A DNA stretch of 64,000 nt from Symbiodinium kawagutii (GCA_009767595.1 VSDK01026432.1:67799-131798), one strand, 5' to 3'; numbered from the stretch's first letter, positions 22,510 to 32,314 are shown. A program made the numbers and translations. Notes: generated from the letters alone by a model not told the origin.

Positions 22510-22585
22510 GATCACCAGTAGTACAATAAACCACCAGTAGTTTAGTAAACCACGAGTAGTTTAGTAAACCACCAGTAGTTTAACC
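22510..22585. repeat. Tandem repeat of about 19 bp
   Basis: Four imperfect copies of TAGTTTAGTAAACCACCAG-type sequence. Confidence 0.8.
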
Positions 22586-22669
22586 ATAAATAGCTGGGTC
22601 ATCTCAACATGGAGGACCAGTGGCTCAGCTCTGTTGGATCACACAGTTTACCTACAAAAATGCTGATCC

Positions 22670-22860
22670 ACCTGGTTTGATCGGAGGCTCAGGCCGCCGT
22701 GCCGCCGTGCCGCGCTGGCAGATGCTGGGACGACGGGGGGGCCCCCCCGGCGCGGGTCGTGAGCGAGTGCCGGTAGCCGCCGTGGAGCCAGCCGAAGGAA
22801 CCAGCATGGTACCAGCAGTGGGGACCTTTCCCTCGTTGAGGATGCCACGAACTGTTCGAA
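22670..22860. CDS. GC-rich exon-like island, strand unresolved
   Basis: Very GC-rich (runs of G and C at 22735-22755). All minus frames and one plus frame are open across it, so open length says nothing. It probably contains an exon. Its minus-strand continuation holds the three CxxCH-coding hits described separately. Confidence 0.3.
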
Positions 22861-23130
22861 CACATTGCACCGTACACAAGAGGTGCGACAAGTTTTCTGA
22901 TGTGACAGGCGCAACATTTCAGCGTTTTCCTCTCAAGTCGATATTAATCTTTTTGTGGCAGGTGTTGCAATTTTGGAGCTTTTTGCGTGGCCGGGGCAGC
23001 ACTTTGGACGTGACATGTTGGGCAGCGCTGGTAGTCTTGCCTAGAGGCTGAAAAACTACCAAAACCATATCTGAGATGAGTTCTTGTGCCTGCTGATGCG
23101 CTCGTGCTAAAAGGTCTTGCCGGGAAGCTA

Positions 23131-23660
23131 ACAGTGTCACTCCAAGAGTGCTTTACCAAGAGTGTTTCACAAATAATATCACTCGAAGAGTGTTTTTCCA
23201 AGAATGTCTCACTTTGAGAGTGTCTTGCCAAGAGTCTCTCGCCAAGAGTGTCCTATCAAAAGTGTCGCTCCAAGAGTGTCTCGCTAAGAGTGTCTTATTG
23301 AAAGTGTTGCTCCGAGAGTGTCTGACTAAGAATGACTTACCAAGGGTGTCACAGAAAGAGTCTCCCACCAAGTGTGTCTGACAAAGAGCATCACAGAAAG
23401 ACCTTCTTACCAAGAGTGTCTCACTAAGAGTGTTTTGACAAGAGTCAGTCCGAGAGTGTCACACTAAGAGTGTCTCACAAAGAGTGTCATACTAAGTTTT
23501 CCTACCAAGACCGTCACCTTTTAGGAGTGTCTTGCCAAGAATGTCTTGCTAAGACAGTCAGTCCAAGAGTGTCTCATTAAGAGTGTCACTTCAAGAGTGT
23601 CTTTTCAAGAGTGTCTTGCCAAGAGTGTCACTCCAAGGGTGTGTCACTACGAGTGCGAAG
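23131..23660. repeat. Degenerate 15-bp minisatellite
   Basis: About 35 units close to CCAAGAGTGTCTCGC with variable third blocks (CACTA, CCAAG, CTAAG). The period is mostly 15, so the plus frame 23148-23381 has a 5-residue rhythm (LAKSV, LQECL) and the minus frame the matching one (LARHSWSDT). Confidence 0.9.
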
Positions 23661-24248
23661 TATCGTGTCACTAACTGACGTGTGAGCCTTGGCGCGCGTG
23701 GGTTCCATCTTGTTTTTTGACCTGCTTGCGACCAATCTATATTGCTCTGAGGTGACTAGAGAAGGTTATCAGTTATAAAGACTTGATTAGTGAACAGACG
23801 TTGATCCACTGATCAGGCAACAGCCATCCTGTCTGAAGACTATCGGGGAATCATTGCCAGGGTGGACTTTCCAGCTAGTGTAGCTACCGGGCTCTCCCCG
23901 CGGTGAACCGGCCCGCTCGCGAAGCCACTGGGAAAGTAATCGGTTTCATCGTCCCCTTCGAGGGATGTTTGGAAAATGAGCGGTGCTTTGCATGGCCGGG
24001 AGTGGCTTCCATCCTAGACTGGTATATGGGGGCATGAAACTTGAGCCGTTTTGGCCTCACTCTTGACTCACAGCTACCTCTAGACCGGGTCAAGGAAATC
24101 GTGGCACAGCATGGCACGTAGTCGACGGTTTTTCGGATGAGCAATTCAGCGGGTAATGCACGGCATGTTTCTGGGTGTGGATCGCAGCCCGTGGCCCATA
24201 GTACTCCGTTGTTTTCTCTCTCATGTCCCACGAGCAGAGATTCCGCCA

Positions 24249-24320
24249 ACAGAGATTGTAAATGATTGCAAAACACACTTACCATCAGTTAACTGGAGTG
24301 CAATCATTTACAATCTCTGT
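24249..24320. repeat. Perfect hairpin, 22-bp arms
   Basis: Arms 24249-24270 and 24299-24320 (ACAGAGATTGTAAATGATTG..) are exact reverse complements, loop 28 nt. Confidence 0.95.
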
Positions 24321-24375
24321 GGTTTTACAATTAACATCAGTTAACAACAGTTAACTATTGCAAAACACAGTTTTC

Positions 24376-24543
24376 TTCAGATCCAAAGCGGAAACTGAAG
24401 TGGTTGACCTTGCTGAATTGTTAAGCCTCCATCGCCAGGAGATTGAAGTCTCTGGATCCCCCAGATTCCCTGGTGGTCCTAGAGCTTTGATGCAGCGGTC
24501 ACGGTCACGGTCATCATCATTTTTGCCACCGGCAATTGCTTAA
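24376..24543 (+). CDS. Candidate terminal exon
   Basis: After a pyrimidine-rich acceptor (gttttcttcAG/atcc) the frame reads KAETEVVDLAELLSLHRQEI, then a Pro/Gly turn and an RSRSRSSS stretch, to TAA. Composition and acceptor are convincing; the Arg-Ser run resembles RS-type tails but is too short to call. Product unknown. Confidence 0.4.
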   Translation, partial: FRSKAETEVVDLAELLSLHRQEIEVSGSPRFPGGPRALMQRSRSRSSSFLPPAIA

Positions 24544-24605
24544 CATAGGCAGAACACTGGCGAATTCGCAAATTGCACATAAACAAGACAAAGAAGACAA
24601 CATGC

Positions 24606-24697
24606 GGGTGTGTCTCAAAATTGCGGGCCCCCCGAAAGATGGATGGTTTATTGCTATAAAAGGTTTTTAATGGATTCCCCTATTTTGAGAAACCACC
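24606..24697 (-). mobile_element. Family A MITE, nearly complete
   Basis: Reverse orientation: GATGGATGGTTTATTGCTAT interior, right end TATTTTGAGAAACCACC. Flanks ATGC and ATGT agree at three of four bases. Confidence 0.88.
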
Positions 24698-24811
24698 ATG
24701 TTGGAAGAGGCAAGTGGAAAACAGCAGCTTTGGGATTTCTGGACCCAATCCACTCCGTTCGAAGCTGTTGGGTTCGAAGTTGCAAGCTGTCAAAATAGAT
24801 TTGAAAACTGA
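24698..24811 (+). CDS. Short ORF starting in a MITE flank
   Basis: The ATG lies in the 3' target duplication of the family A copy just upstream. The frame reads MLEEASGKQQLWDFWTQSTP and continues for 37 codons to TGA. It may be an exon whose 5' side was displaced by the insertion, or chance. Confidence 0.2.
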   Translation: MLEEASGKQQLWDFWTQSTPFEAVGFEVASCQNRFEN

Positions 24812-25322
24812 GGAATGATTTCAAAACAGATTCGCAAGTTGCAATCAGCATTTGAAGGTTGCAACATGGCAATTCAGCATGCCTGTGGACAAGACCCTCC
24901 ACTTGCCTGGAGGTTCAAACAATACAATCATTGATGTCTTACATGCATAAACCTGATCGAATAGATTTGCGAAGGTGAATGGTCACATACTCCGAGGCTT
25001 CTCAGCGGGTAGAATGCTTCTGAAATGGTTTGGACGACCACGGCTCCAACATTTGCCGTATATCCATTAACTGTGAGTCATTTGGGGCAGAAAAACCATG
25101 ATGAAACTTGGACAAGTCAAAGTTGCTGTTCAGAGGATGCTGCCAGTTCTCTCTGTAGACTTGCTTCCTTCGAGTTTCGAAGCCGGATCTCACTGCACGC
25201 GCTGAAACCAAGCAACCGACCATGACCGACGAGCCAACCATCCGACCAACCACCCGCACAACCAGCCATCCAACCAGCAGCAGATCATCCAACAAGCCTC
25301 GCTGCTTGAGATTCCCCCCGCC

Positions 25323-25472
25323 ATGGATGCGGCTTCCGGTGCCTCGACACAGGACAGCGAAAAGTTGAGCGAAATGAGACCCAGAGGACTCAGCGAACTC
25401 AATGGTTTCAAGAAAAATTACTTGAGAATTTCTCAATTTAGCCCTTGGGAAAATTTATTGTGCAAGGTTTGA
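25323..25472 (+). CDS. Candidate exon, unknown protein
   Basis: ATG in context gccATGG opens MDAASGASTQDSEKLSEMRP, continuing hydrophilic for 49 codons to TGA. The frame is open upstream to about 25205 through a CAAC-rich tract encoding Asn/Gln/Pro, which may be real low-complexity coding. A minus frame (25002-25436) is open too. Confidence 0.35.
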   Translation: MDAASGASTQDSEKLSEMRPRGLSELNGFKKNYLRISQFSPWENLLCKV

Positions 25473-25784
25473 ATTACAAGACATTTTCCAAGGCAAGCGG
25501 ACTTGCCGAAGGTGTGCACGCTTGGCAAAGACTAAACCAACAGGCCTCACAAGAAAATTTACCATAGCTTGATATAGCTTGGGTTTTTTGACAGCATCTC
25601 CCATGAATGGCGGGCAGCAGCTGCCCAAGTAGAAATCAAATACGTGATGCAGATGGTATTCATATCATTTTGTCATGTTACCATTGGTTGGCTGGTTTGA
25701 AGATCATGTTTCACACATCATGGAGATGCCATTCCGATCATGATAAAGGACGATGATGGGTGATGTCAACGCATCCCCTGCCCA

Positions 25785-26105
25785 TTGCCCCACTCGATGA
25801 AGCGCTGGGAGCAGCGTCAGGACAGCAGCCCTGTTGTTGCACGCAACTCCAGGCCCTCTCTCTCGCTGCAGCAGTTGATCGGTATTGCTGCCCTCCTATG
25901 CAACCAGCCAACAAGTCAACCAACAGGTCAACCAACCGGTCAACCAACAAGTCCACTTAGAAGTCAACCAACAAAACAAGGCAAGGGTCGAATCAGTTGC
26001 TTTCTGGAAAAGATATGGGTATCAGTGACATTTCTTGTCAGTGACTGTCCTGCGGATTCCCGAGATGTAATCCGCCATTGGATCGCGTTGCCGAATCGCT
26101 GTTGA
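25785..26105 (+). CDS. Candidate coding stretch with internal repeat
   Basis: 106-codon frame beginning MPHSMKRWEQRQDSSPVVAR and LSLQQLIGIAALL, then the 12-bp repeat encoding QPTGQPT, then SCFLEKIWVSVTFLVSDCPA to TGA. An overlapping plus frame ends inside the repeat. No family recognised. Confidence 0.28.
   Translation: MPHSMKRWEQRQDSSPVVARNSRPSLSLQQLIGIAALLCNQPTSQPTGQPTGQPTSPLRSQPTKQGKGRISCFLEKIWVSVTFLVSDCPADSRDVIRHWIALPNRC
25904..25990. repeat. 12-bp tandem repeat AACAAGTCAACC
   Basis: About six imperfect units; in the plus frames it encodes STNR or QPTG repeats. Confidence 0.85.
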
Positions 26106-26144
26106 TTGCCGCAAGACTGGTTGTTTCAGGTCAGTTATGTCATA

Positions 26145-26330
26145 TACGTATATATATATATATGATATATTTTTATTTCTTTATATATATATATATATAT
26201 ATATATTTGAAAATAAATAATCTATATCTATCTATATATATATATATATATATGTATATAGATTATATATTTAGACTATTTAGATATTTAGAAATGCTAT
26301 ATATATATACATATTTATACATTCATATTT
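26145..26330. repeat. TA-rich microsatellite cluster
   Basis: Three (TA)n runs separated by TTTATTTC and GAAAATAAATAATC. Confidence 0.9.
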
Positions 26331-26869
26331 GTACACTTCGATGTACATGTGTTGCGGAAGGCTGTGGGCACCAGTTCGCGCCACTTCGCTTGGCCAGGTC
26401 CACCTTTGATGCAGGTGGGGGTGGCTTAGCAGTGGCTTACTGGTGACACCCAACATTGTCGACATGGAACACGCATGTTTGTAGAACCATGCAGATAGAT
26501 ATGCAGGAAATCCAACAGTATACATCTACTGTAGAGAATAGTATGAGAATCGCATAACATACACAAGAGATACACATAAGATACAAACAGAAGACATATA
26601 GATGAATTTACAGATACACATAAGATACACATGAGATACCTATGCTATTCTTCTCCCACGTCGTACCTCTGAGGTCGTCAGAAGGAGCTTCAGCTTTTGG
26701 GGCTCATGGTATGGGAACTCAGCCACCGAAGACCCATTTGGCATCCTGCAGATCACAGATGATCACAGATCATCACAGATGATTACAGTCAATTCTTATG
26801 TTTTTAGTGGTGAAGTCATCTTGTTTGATCCAACGTGGGGTTACTACCAGCTGCATCATCATTGTTAAT

Positions 26870-27860
26870 GATTGTTTGTTGGTTCTGATGGGTTATTGAC
26901 GATGAGCAATTAAGCGTTTAGCCAATCATGGGGTTTCACCAATAGTTGATCAGTCTTCACCATCAATCACTCACAATCATGTTGAAGAACCATATCAACG
27001 ATCATGATAAACCATTGAATCATCATTACTTGATCATGAGCCATGATATGGCTGTGGGTGAAAACCCTGTACCCCTGGTTACCCCATCACTAACCAGTGT
27101 TTTCCCTATAAAATGGTGGGCTATTATCCCCGATTAGTTGGTTGGTTAATATTGACCCAGCTCGCCATATGTCAAAATTTGATCATGAACCACAATAGTT
27201 AGTTGGTCACCACCTTGGTAACAATGGATTAACCAACTGAACTTGCCCCCATGATCAGCGATCATGATTATCATTAATGATCCCAGATTCAATTAGTACA
27301 TTAACACCAATATTAACCAGTACTGTATCATTAGTAACAATACTTTTTAACCATGATTACACCATTCTTAACCAGTATCGCAGATGATTACAAGGCGCCA
27401 TTATTGAATCACCAATATCAACAACCATTAGTAAGAATCGTGGTTAATAAACATAGTCACAATTGTAGGATTATTCTTGAATCACCCAAATATCACTGAC
27501 AGCCCTTAATCATCATTGGTTCACCATGGTTAACCATTAGTTGACATGATCAATCATCTTCCTAAATCACCCAACTATTACTAACAACGATTGATTTCAC
27601 CATTTATTTCCGCAATATGAACTAGTAGTCTAGTTCACCTTTAGTTCATCTCAAATATTTCCAACCAATATTAGCCAGTACTATTAAATCACCAATTATG
27701 AACTAAATCAATCACCTCTAAATCAATCACTATTAGCTATGAATTAAATCAAGCACCACTATTAGCTACTAATAAATATCAGTACCAATATTGCCATGAA
27801 CAGCCACTAGTAATAACTATCCAACATTAACCATGATTATATCAAACCACCTCTGGTTTG
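26870..27860. other. AC-rich low-complexity spacer
   Basis: Dominated by AACCATTAxTAACCAATATCA-like words with few G on the plus strand, opposite in bias to blocks such as 7100-7225. It holds one family B copy and no convincing coding patch. Confidence 0.55.
27050..27166 (+). mobile_element. Family B MITE, perfect 4-bp duplication
   Basis: Ends GGCTGTGGGTGAAAA and TTGACCCAGCTCGCC, flanked by ATAT at 27046-27049 and 27167-27170. Confidence 0.92.
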
Positions 27861-27917
27861 CACCTGATATCAGCCGCCAGTCTTAAATCACCCAACCACA
27901 TGACCATTTTCACATTT

Positions 27918-28028
27918 GGCAGTGGGTCAAAACCCCGTACCCCTGGTTCCCCACCTTTAACCATTGTTTTCCCTTGTATTGTTGGTGGAAATTCCCCCTT
28001 ATTAGTTGGTTAATATTGACCCATAGCC
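27918..28028 (+). mobile_element. Family B MITE
   Basis: Ends GGCAGTGGGTCAA and TTGACCCATAGCC. Flanks ATTT and ATAT match at three of four bases; a (TA)n tract follows on the right. Confidence 0.9.
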
Positions 28029-28155
28029 ATATATATATATATATATATAGCTGGTATATCCCCTGTAGTTGCTAGTTGTTATCCCCTATTATTAACCAGC
28101 TAAACCATTGGTTGGTTAACTGCTTGACCCACTATTCACGGGTTGCTTGGCAGTT

Positions 28156-28266
28156 GGCTGTGGGTCAAAACCCTGTACCCTGGTTCCCCTATCATTAACC
28201 ATTGTTTTCCCTTATTATTGTTGGTAAATCCTCCATTAGTTGGTTGGTTAATGTTGACCCACTGCC
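28156..28266 (+). mobile_element. Family B MITE, perfect 4-bp duplication
   Basis: Ends GGCTGTGGGTCAAAA and TTGACCCACTGCC, flanked by AGTT at 28152-28155 and 28267-28270. It sits inside one copy of a duplicated 19-bp segment (28137-28155 and 28500-28518). Confidence 0.93.
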
Positions 28267-28269
28267 AGT

Positions 28270-28500
28270 TCGTTTTCCATTTTTTCCCCTATAGTTGGTA
28301 TATCCCCTAGTAACCCTAGTATTGTTGGCGAACTTATGCCCTATAATTAATCACCTATTATCCCCTATTGTTAACTATTAACCAACTGCCATTGTTGGTA
28401 TGTCCCCCATGGTTGTTAACTATTAACCAACTGCTTGCTATTATCCCCTAGGGGTACTACTATAATTGATAATCTATAGTTGGTATATCCCGTAGTAATC
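28270..28500. other. Family B-like AT-rich fragments
   Basis: Words such as TAGTTGGTATATCCCCTA and TAACTATTAACCAACTGC recur, related to family B interiors but without terminal repeats. No gene. Confidence 0.5.
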
Positions 28501-28516
28501 ACGGGTTGCTTGGCAG

Positions 28517-28674
28517 TTCTTCGTTCCCCACGGAGCGCGGTGCTGTCCCAGGCCTTGGAGGTGCGCGCGGTGTCGTCGAAGCTGCGACACCTGGGCGTGA
28601 CGCCCGACACCGAGGTGCGGGGCACGCGGCGGTGGATGGCACGACGTAGCAACGCTGGGAAGGAAACGACGTGA
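28517..28674 (+). CDS. Candidate terminal exon, high GC
   Basis: Opens after tgcttggcAG and reads SAVLSQALEVRAVSSKLRHL, then GVTPDTEVRGTRRWMARRSN to TGA. Third positions are mostly G or C, well above the surroundings. A TGGATGAG-type GT-rich repeat follows. Product unknown; this is one of the better exon calls. Confidence 0.42.
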
Positions 28675-28724
28675 CGGGGGAGGAGGTAGGTGGAAATAGC
28701 TGGGAAAATGGGTGGGTTAGTGGT

Positions 28725-28815
28725 GGATGAGTGGTGGATGAGTGGTTGATTGGTGGTTGATTGGGGGTTGATTGGGGGTTGATTGGGGATTGATTGGGGG
28801 TTGATGAGTGGTCCC
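28725..28815. repeat. 12-bp tandem repeat GGGGGTTGATTG
   Basis: About seven imperfect units beginning GTGGATGAGTGG and grading into GGGGGTTGATTG. Confidence 0.85.
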
Positions 28816-28839
28816 CTTTTGTAAGTAGGTTGATCAAGC

Positions 28840-28927
28840 GTGTGCCAAAATAGGGTAACCAATAACCCACCAACCAACGATCATTTGAGTAGGAAACTGG
28901 GTTTTGGGGATACCACCATTTTGGCAC
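28840..28927 (+). mobile_element. MITE-like unit with GTGTGCCAAAAT ends
   Basis: Outer ends GTGTGCCAAAATAGGG and CCATTTTGGCACAT; interior ACCCACCAACCAACG and GGGTTTTGGGGA recalls family A. Probably a family A derivative with changed termini; only one copy seen. Confidence 0.55.
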
Positions 28928-29284
28928 ATGCCCATGTGGGTTTCCAGCCATCTAGAAAACAACTTCACACTGTGCCGGCCTTGGCCAATGAATATTAACC
29001 ACAACTAGCCACGATTCAACCAATACTGATCGGTTCATGAATCAGCCATCAGTCAACCGTTCCGCATTGACCTTGACAACATACTTTTGCTATCAATACA
29101 ACCATCCACCATGAATTAACCACTGACTAGTCAACCCATGAATGCACATGAATCCACCCATTGGTCCACCTCTGCCAACAGTCGACAGTTGCTTTCATAG
29201 TTCAGCGAGATTCCTTGGATGTATTGCCATCATGATAGCTGCAGACCTGTGCCCATTTGCAAAGCATCGGACAGCGGGAGTCTA

Positions 29285-29403
29285 TGGCGAGCTCGGTCAA
29301 TACAAAGCATCCCAAAACTGGGTGAACACCCCCACAGCGGGCCGACTCGCTTGGGCATTTATTAAGGGATGTGCACCTGGGGTACAGGGTATAGGCTCTC
29401 GAC
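29285..29403 (-). mobile_element. Family B MITE, degenerate
   Basis: Left GGCGAGCTCGGTCAATA matches the reversed right end of the copy at 27050; the right side retains CACCTGGGGTACAGGG. The terminal GACCCACAGCC is decayed. Flanks CTAT and ATAT agree at three of four. Confidence 0.6.
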
Positions 29404-29407
29404 ATAT

Positions 29408-29502
29408 GGGTGTTTCTCAAGCCATACCCCCAAATCATCCAATCTTTACCATTTATAGGAATAAACCAACCATTTGTTGGGGTTCCCAATTTAAGACGCC
29501 CC
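29408..29502 (+). mobile_element. Family A MITE, abutting family B
   Basis: GGGTGTTTCTCAAGCC, CCCCAAATCATCC and TTTGTTGGGGTTCCC are present; the right terminus is decayed. It starts immediately after ATAT, the right flank of the family B remnant. Confidence 0.8.
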
Positions 29503-29511
29503 TATGCATAT

Positions 29512-29587
29512 AGGTGTTTCTCAAAATAGGGGACCCCCAAATCATCCTGTTTTCAACTACTTATGGTATCTTTTTTGACAAACCACC
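29512..29587 (+). mobile_element. Family A MITE, internally deleted
   Basis: AGGTGTTTCTCAAAATAGGG and ACCCCCAAATCATCC at left; TTTGACAAACCACC at right; the inner right arm is deleted. Flanks ATAT and ATAC agree at three of four. Nearly tandem with the preceding copy. Confidence 0.8.
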
Positions 29588-29620
29588 ATACATCGTATCT
29601 ATTTGGGAGTCTTACTCACT

Positions 29621-29709
29621 TAATGTTGGTTTCTGATTAGTGTAACCCCCCCTAAAGTAATGAAAATAGATAAAACCAACAGGTAGATACTAATCAGAAA
29701 CCAACATTA
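29621..29709. mobile_element. Element E, perfect 21-bp terminal repeats
   Basis: TAATGTTGGTTTCTGATTAG.. at 29621-29641 and its exact complement at 29689-29709, 47-nt interior. Starts TA and ends TA, compatible with a TA target site. Single copy here. Confidence 0.8.
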
Positions 29710-29752
29710 CTCTATAGCGAAGCAATGGTGGTCTGACAGATGTCACCCTCAG

Positions 29753-29875
29753 GTGGCGGTGCGAAACGCACGGGAAGTGCATGAATTGCTTAGCGCCGCA
29801 CGGGGGCCCGGCGGGAGGAACAGTGAAGCATGGCTGTGGACCAATGCGGATCAACATGGATCAACTAATGGGTAA
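29753..29875 (+). CDS. Candidate exon, high GC
   Basis: After accctcAG the frame reads VAVRNAREVHELLSAARGPG, then GRNSEAWLWTNADQHGSTNG, to TAA; a donor may occur just before (aatG/GGTAAT). GC-rich third positions. The frame is open upstream into element E. Product unknown. Confidence 0.4.
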   Translation: MAVRNAREVHELLSAARGPGGRNSEAWLWTNADQHGSTNG

Positions 29876-30076
29876 TCTGGCGGGTGGATTCAATGATTTT
29901 CTACTTGTGAGAATTTTTGAGTGAAGCCGCGGTAGCAACGTTTTGACTGGTGGCCCAACATTTTTTTGTTTTCCCTAGTGATTGTTAACACATGGTACGG
30001 TCGGTTGACGAATATTTTTCATAGGGGCCAATGGCTCTTCGGAGGCCCCCCTTATATATTTGAGCTGTACCCACAT

Positions 30077-30180
30077 GGGTGTTTCTCAAGCCATAGGGGT
30101 ACCCCCAGTTCTCATCCATTACTAGTCATTTATAGTAATGAATCCACCATTTTTAGGGACCCCTATTTTGAGAAACCACC
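30077..30180 (+). mobile_element. Family A MITE, perfect 4-bp duplication
   Basis: Ends GGGTGTTTCTC and TTTTGAGAAACCACC, flanked by ACAT at 30073-30076 and 30181-30184. One of the best preserved copies. Confidence 0.95.
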
Positions 30181-30185
30181 ACATG

Positions 30186-30560
30186 GGAGCCATCAATAAA
30201 TGGTGCATAGCCCCAACTCGCTGGTGGCTTCGCAAAAATGCTTCCATTGCTCTGGATGGTTTGGGAGTCCCATGGAACAGACCCATGCAGCAGCCATCGA
30301 AAATGGGTGGGAAGAGTAGCGGCCGGGTGTTGGTGGATGGTGAGCACCTGCCAGCAAAGTCCCCTTCACAGCTTTGGCGGGGCATTCGTTTTGGAGCGAT
30401 TTCCATCTTGCGACAGAACCTTGCGCCACTGATGTTCAAAATTCACATGAGAAAACAATCAACAAAGGCTGCGCTAGTCTGGCACTTGCGAACTACTACC
30501 GGCCGTTGGTTGATACTGACTCCTAGCCTGCTGGTATATCCTCCGCTCAACTGTTGGTGA
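30186..30560 (+). CDS. Candidate coding stretch, unknown protein
   Basis: Directly after a family A copy, one plus frame stays open for about 125 codons to TGA (WWLRKNASIALDGLGVPWNR early, SPSQLWRGIRFGAISILRQN in the middle). A shorter plus frame and a minus frame are also open. The last 40 codons overlap spacer-like words. Likely at least one exon around 30200-30450. Confidence 0.33.
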   Translation, partial: GAINKWCIAPTRWWLRKNASIALDGLGVPWNRPMQQPSKMGGKSSGRVLVDGEHLPAKSPSQLWRGIRFGAISILRQNLAPLMFKIHMRKQSTKAALVWHLRTTTGRWLILTPSLLVYPPLNCW

Positions 30561-30999
30561 TTCTCGCCTGTAATCAACCATGAACCAGTGCTACTGAATT
30601 CCTGCTTGGTGCTTTCAACATAGCATCCCAGGTAGGATAGGTGACCGCACCCGCATTGTGTTGAGCATTTCAGACGCAAGCACATATATGTGTATACGCA
30701 CCCATGCAATTCATACAGGCACAACTGACTAGATACATATAGCTGTAAGGGGTATATGTGCATAAACAGTTTCAAGTATGTTTCATTGCTTTCTGAGGCA
30801 CTTCATGGGAGCATGGTAGGATTGGTCAACAAAAAATATGATGACAAGCAGGGCAATCAGAAGTTGTGATTCCTATTAGTCATAGCAGTCGATATTGTCA
30901 CTACTATCACCACACCACACAGTCATGCGCATCTATGCGCGTATTATGCATGCATCGATGTATGTTCCAATTTATTAGATGTCATGTAGATATCGATGC

Positions 31000-31110
31000 G
31001 CGCACATACGCACACACACACACACGTGCGCGCTATGATTATGTCTATATACATGATATTAACATACAGGTATAGACATGTCAAGATACATTTATATGTA
31101 TAGACACTAC
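31000..31110. repeat. CA repeat and AT-rich spacer
   Basis: A (CA)n run at about 31008-31025 within TATA/TGTA-rich sequence. Confidence 0.8.
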
Positions 31111-31118
31111 TATTGTAG

Positions 31119-31340
31119 ACGGTCACACGTGCAAGATACCTGCAGTGCAGACGCCCTGCGGAGGAACTTTCTCGGCTAAGCCACGAAATGAAGGCGTTTT
31201 GGGAAATGGAAGCGGCAGTGATCACTGTTGATCCGCAAATTCTGAGCAGAATCTGCCATTCACTTGTCATTTCATTAGCCAAAAACCTCCGTTGGTCGCT
31301 CAGTCAGTTTCACGATGTTTCACGTGTTCTGTTTTATTGA
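31119..31340 (+). CDS. Candidate exon, unknown protein
   Basis: Opens after attgtAG and runs 73 codons to TGA. It reads RRPAEELSRLSHEMKAFWEM followed by AAVITVDPQILSRICHSLVI, an alternation of charged and hydrophobic residues typical of globular helices. No family recognised. One of the more convincing frames here. Confidence 0.4.
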   Translation, partial: TVTRARYLQCRRPAEELSRLSHEMKAFWEMEAAVITVDPQILSRICHSLVISLAKNLRWSLSQFHDVSRVLFY

Positions 31341-32190
31341 GGCTGATTGGGATCATCAATACATGCAGATTCAGGTATCAGACTTTAAGAGGGTTGACAC
31401 GACGATTTCACCATCCTCGAAACAGCGGCTTAGTACTGCCTTGGGATGCGTTGCATGAAATCTCTATTGGCTATTCTTGATCCCCAAAGACAGATTGCTT
31501 TGGCTTTGGAAAAGGTAAAGCACGAAGAATCATCCATTCCACGTTCTCTTCTAACGCTGCAGAACCTCCATATACACATACATATATATGAAATCATATC
31601 CTGTACCCACATGTATATATACATATACACTATCATGATATATGTATATTTGACTCTACTACAAATGAACGAAGGGAGATGTGCTGGAGGTTCTTTCTAC
31701 TCATCCACACTCACACGGGCATGCTAACATATGCACTATATCCATGCATATGTGTATGGATGCCTATTCATACATGCACATCTATGTATGCCTGCATATA
31801 CTCGTAAAAAGTTCAACAGCATTTCATTTGTACAGAAATGACCTGACATGCCCCATAACCTTGCCTATAGTATGTGATGACATGATGCTAGCAACCTATA
31901 GTCACTCATGGTTGCAACCTCATGATTCCACATATGCATTCATGATTTTTCATGGAATCATAGAGGGATTGTAGCTGCCAAAGTCCGTGACTGGCGGATG
32001 ACACACTGGTTGCAGCCTGGATCTAGTGTGGACAACTGGTTTTCCAGCCTAGGGAATCCAGCTGCGAATCACTGGGGAAGCTGCTACCGCGGATGAAACC
32101 GAGAAAAGACAGGAGAGAAACTCGCCTACCTTTCTGGCGATTTCTTCCACAGTGATGATCAACTTAGTAAACCCATCATATTTCACAAGT

Positions 32191-32290
32191 GGTGGTTTCT
32201 TAAAATAGTTGTACCCCTGAATCATCCTTGTAAAATTGTTGATAGTGATAAACCAAGCTGTTTTGGGGTCCCCCATTTTGCGAAACACCC
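32191..32290 (+). mobile_element. Family A MITE, perfect 4-bp duplication
   Basis: Ends GGTGGTTTCTTAAAATAG and TTTTGCGAAACACCC, flanked by AAGT at 32187-32190 and 32291-32294. This duplication contains G, so the target is not purely AT. Confidence 0.93.
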
Positions 32291-32314
32291 AAGTGCCCAT
32301 AAGTTGAAACATAC

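Noticed and set aside
24110..24360. Repeated ATCAGTTAAC words as an operator
   Set aside because: They lie beside the hairpin at 24249-24320 in AT-rich spacer with no promoter context.
28916..28935. CCATTTTGGCACATG as a relict of the dinoflagellate spliced leader
   Set aside because: Only a partial match to CCATTTTGGCTCAAG and better explained as the right end of an inverted-repeat unit.
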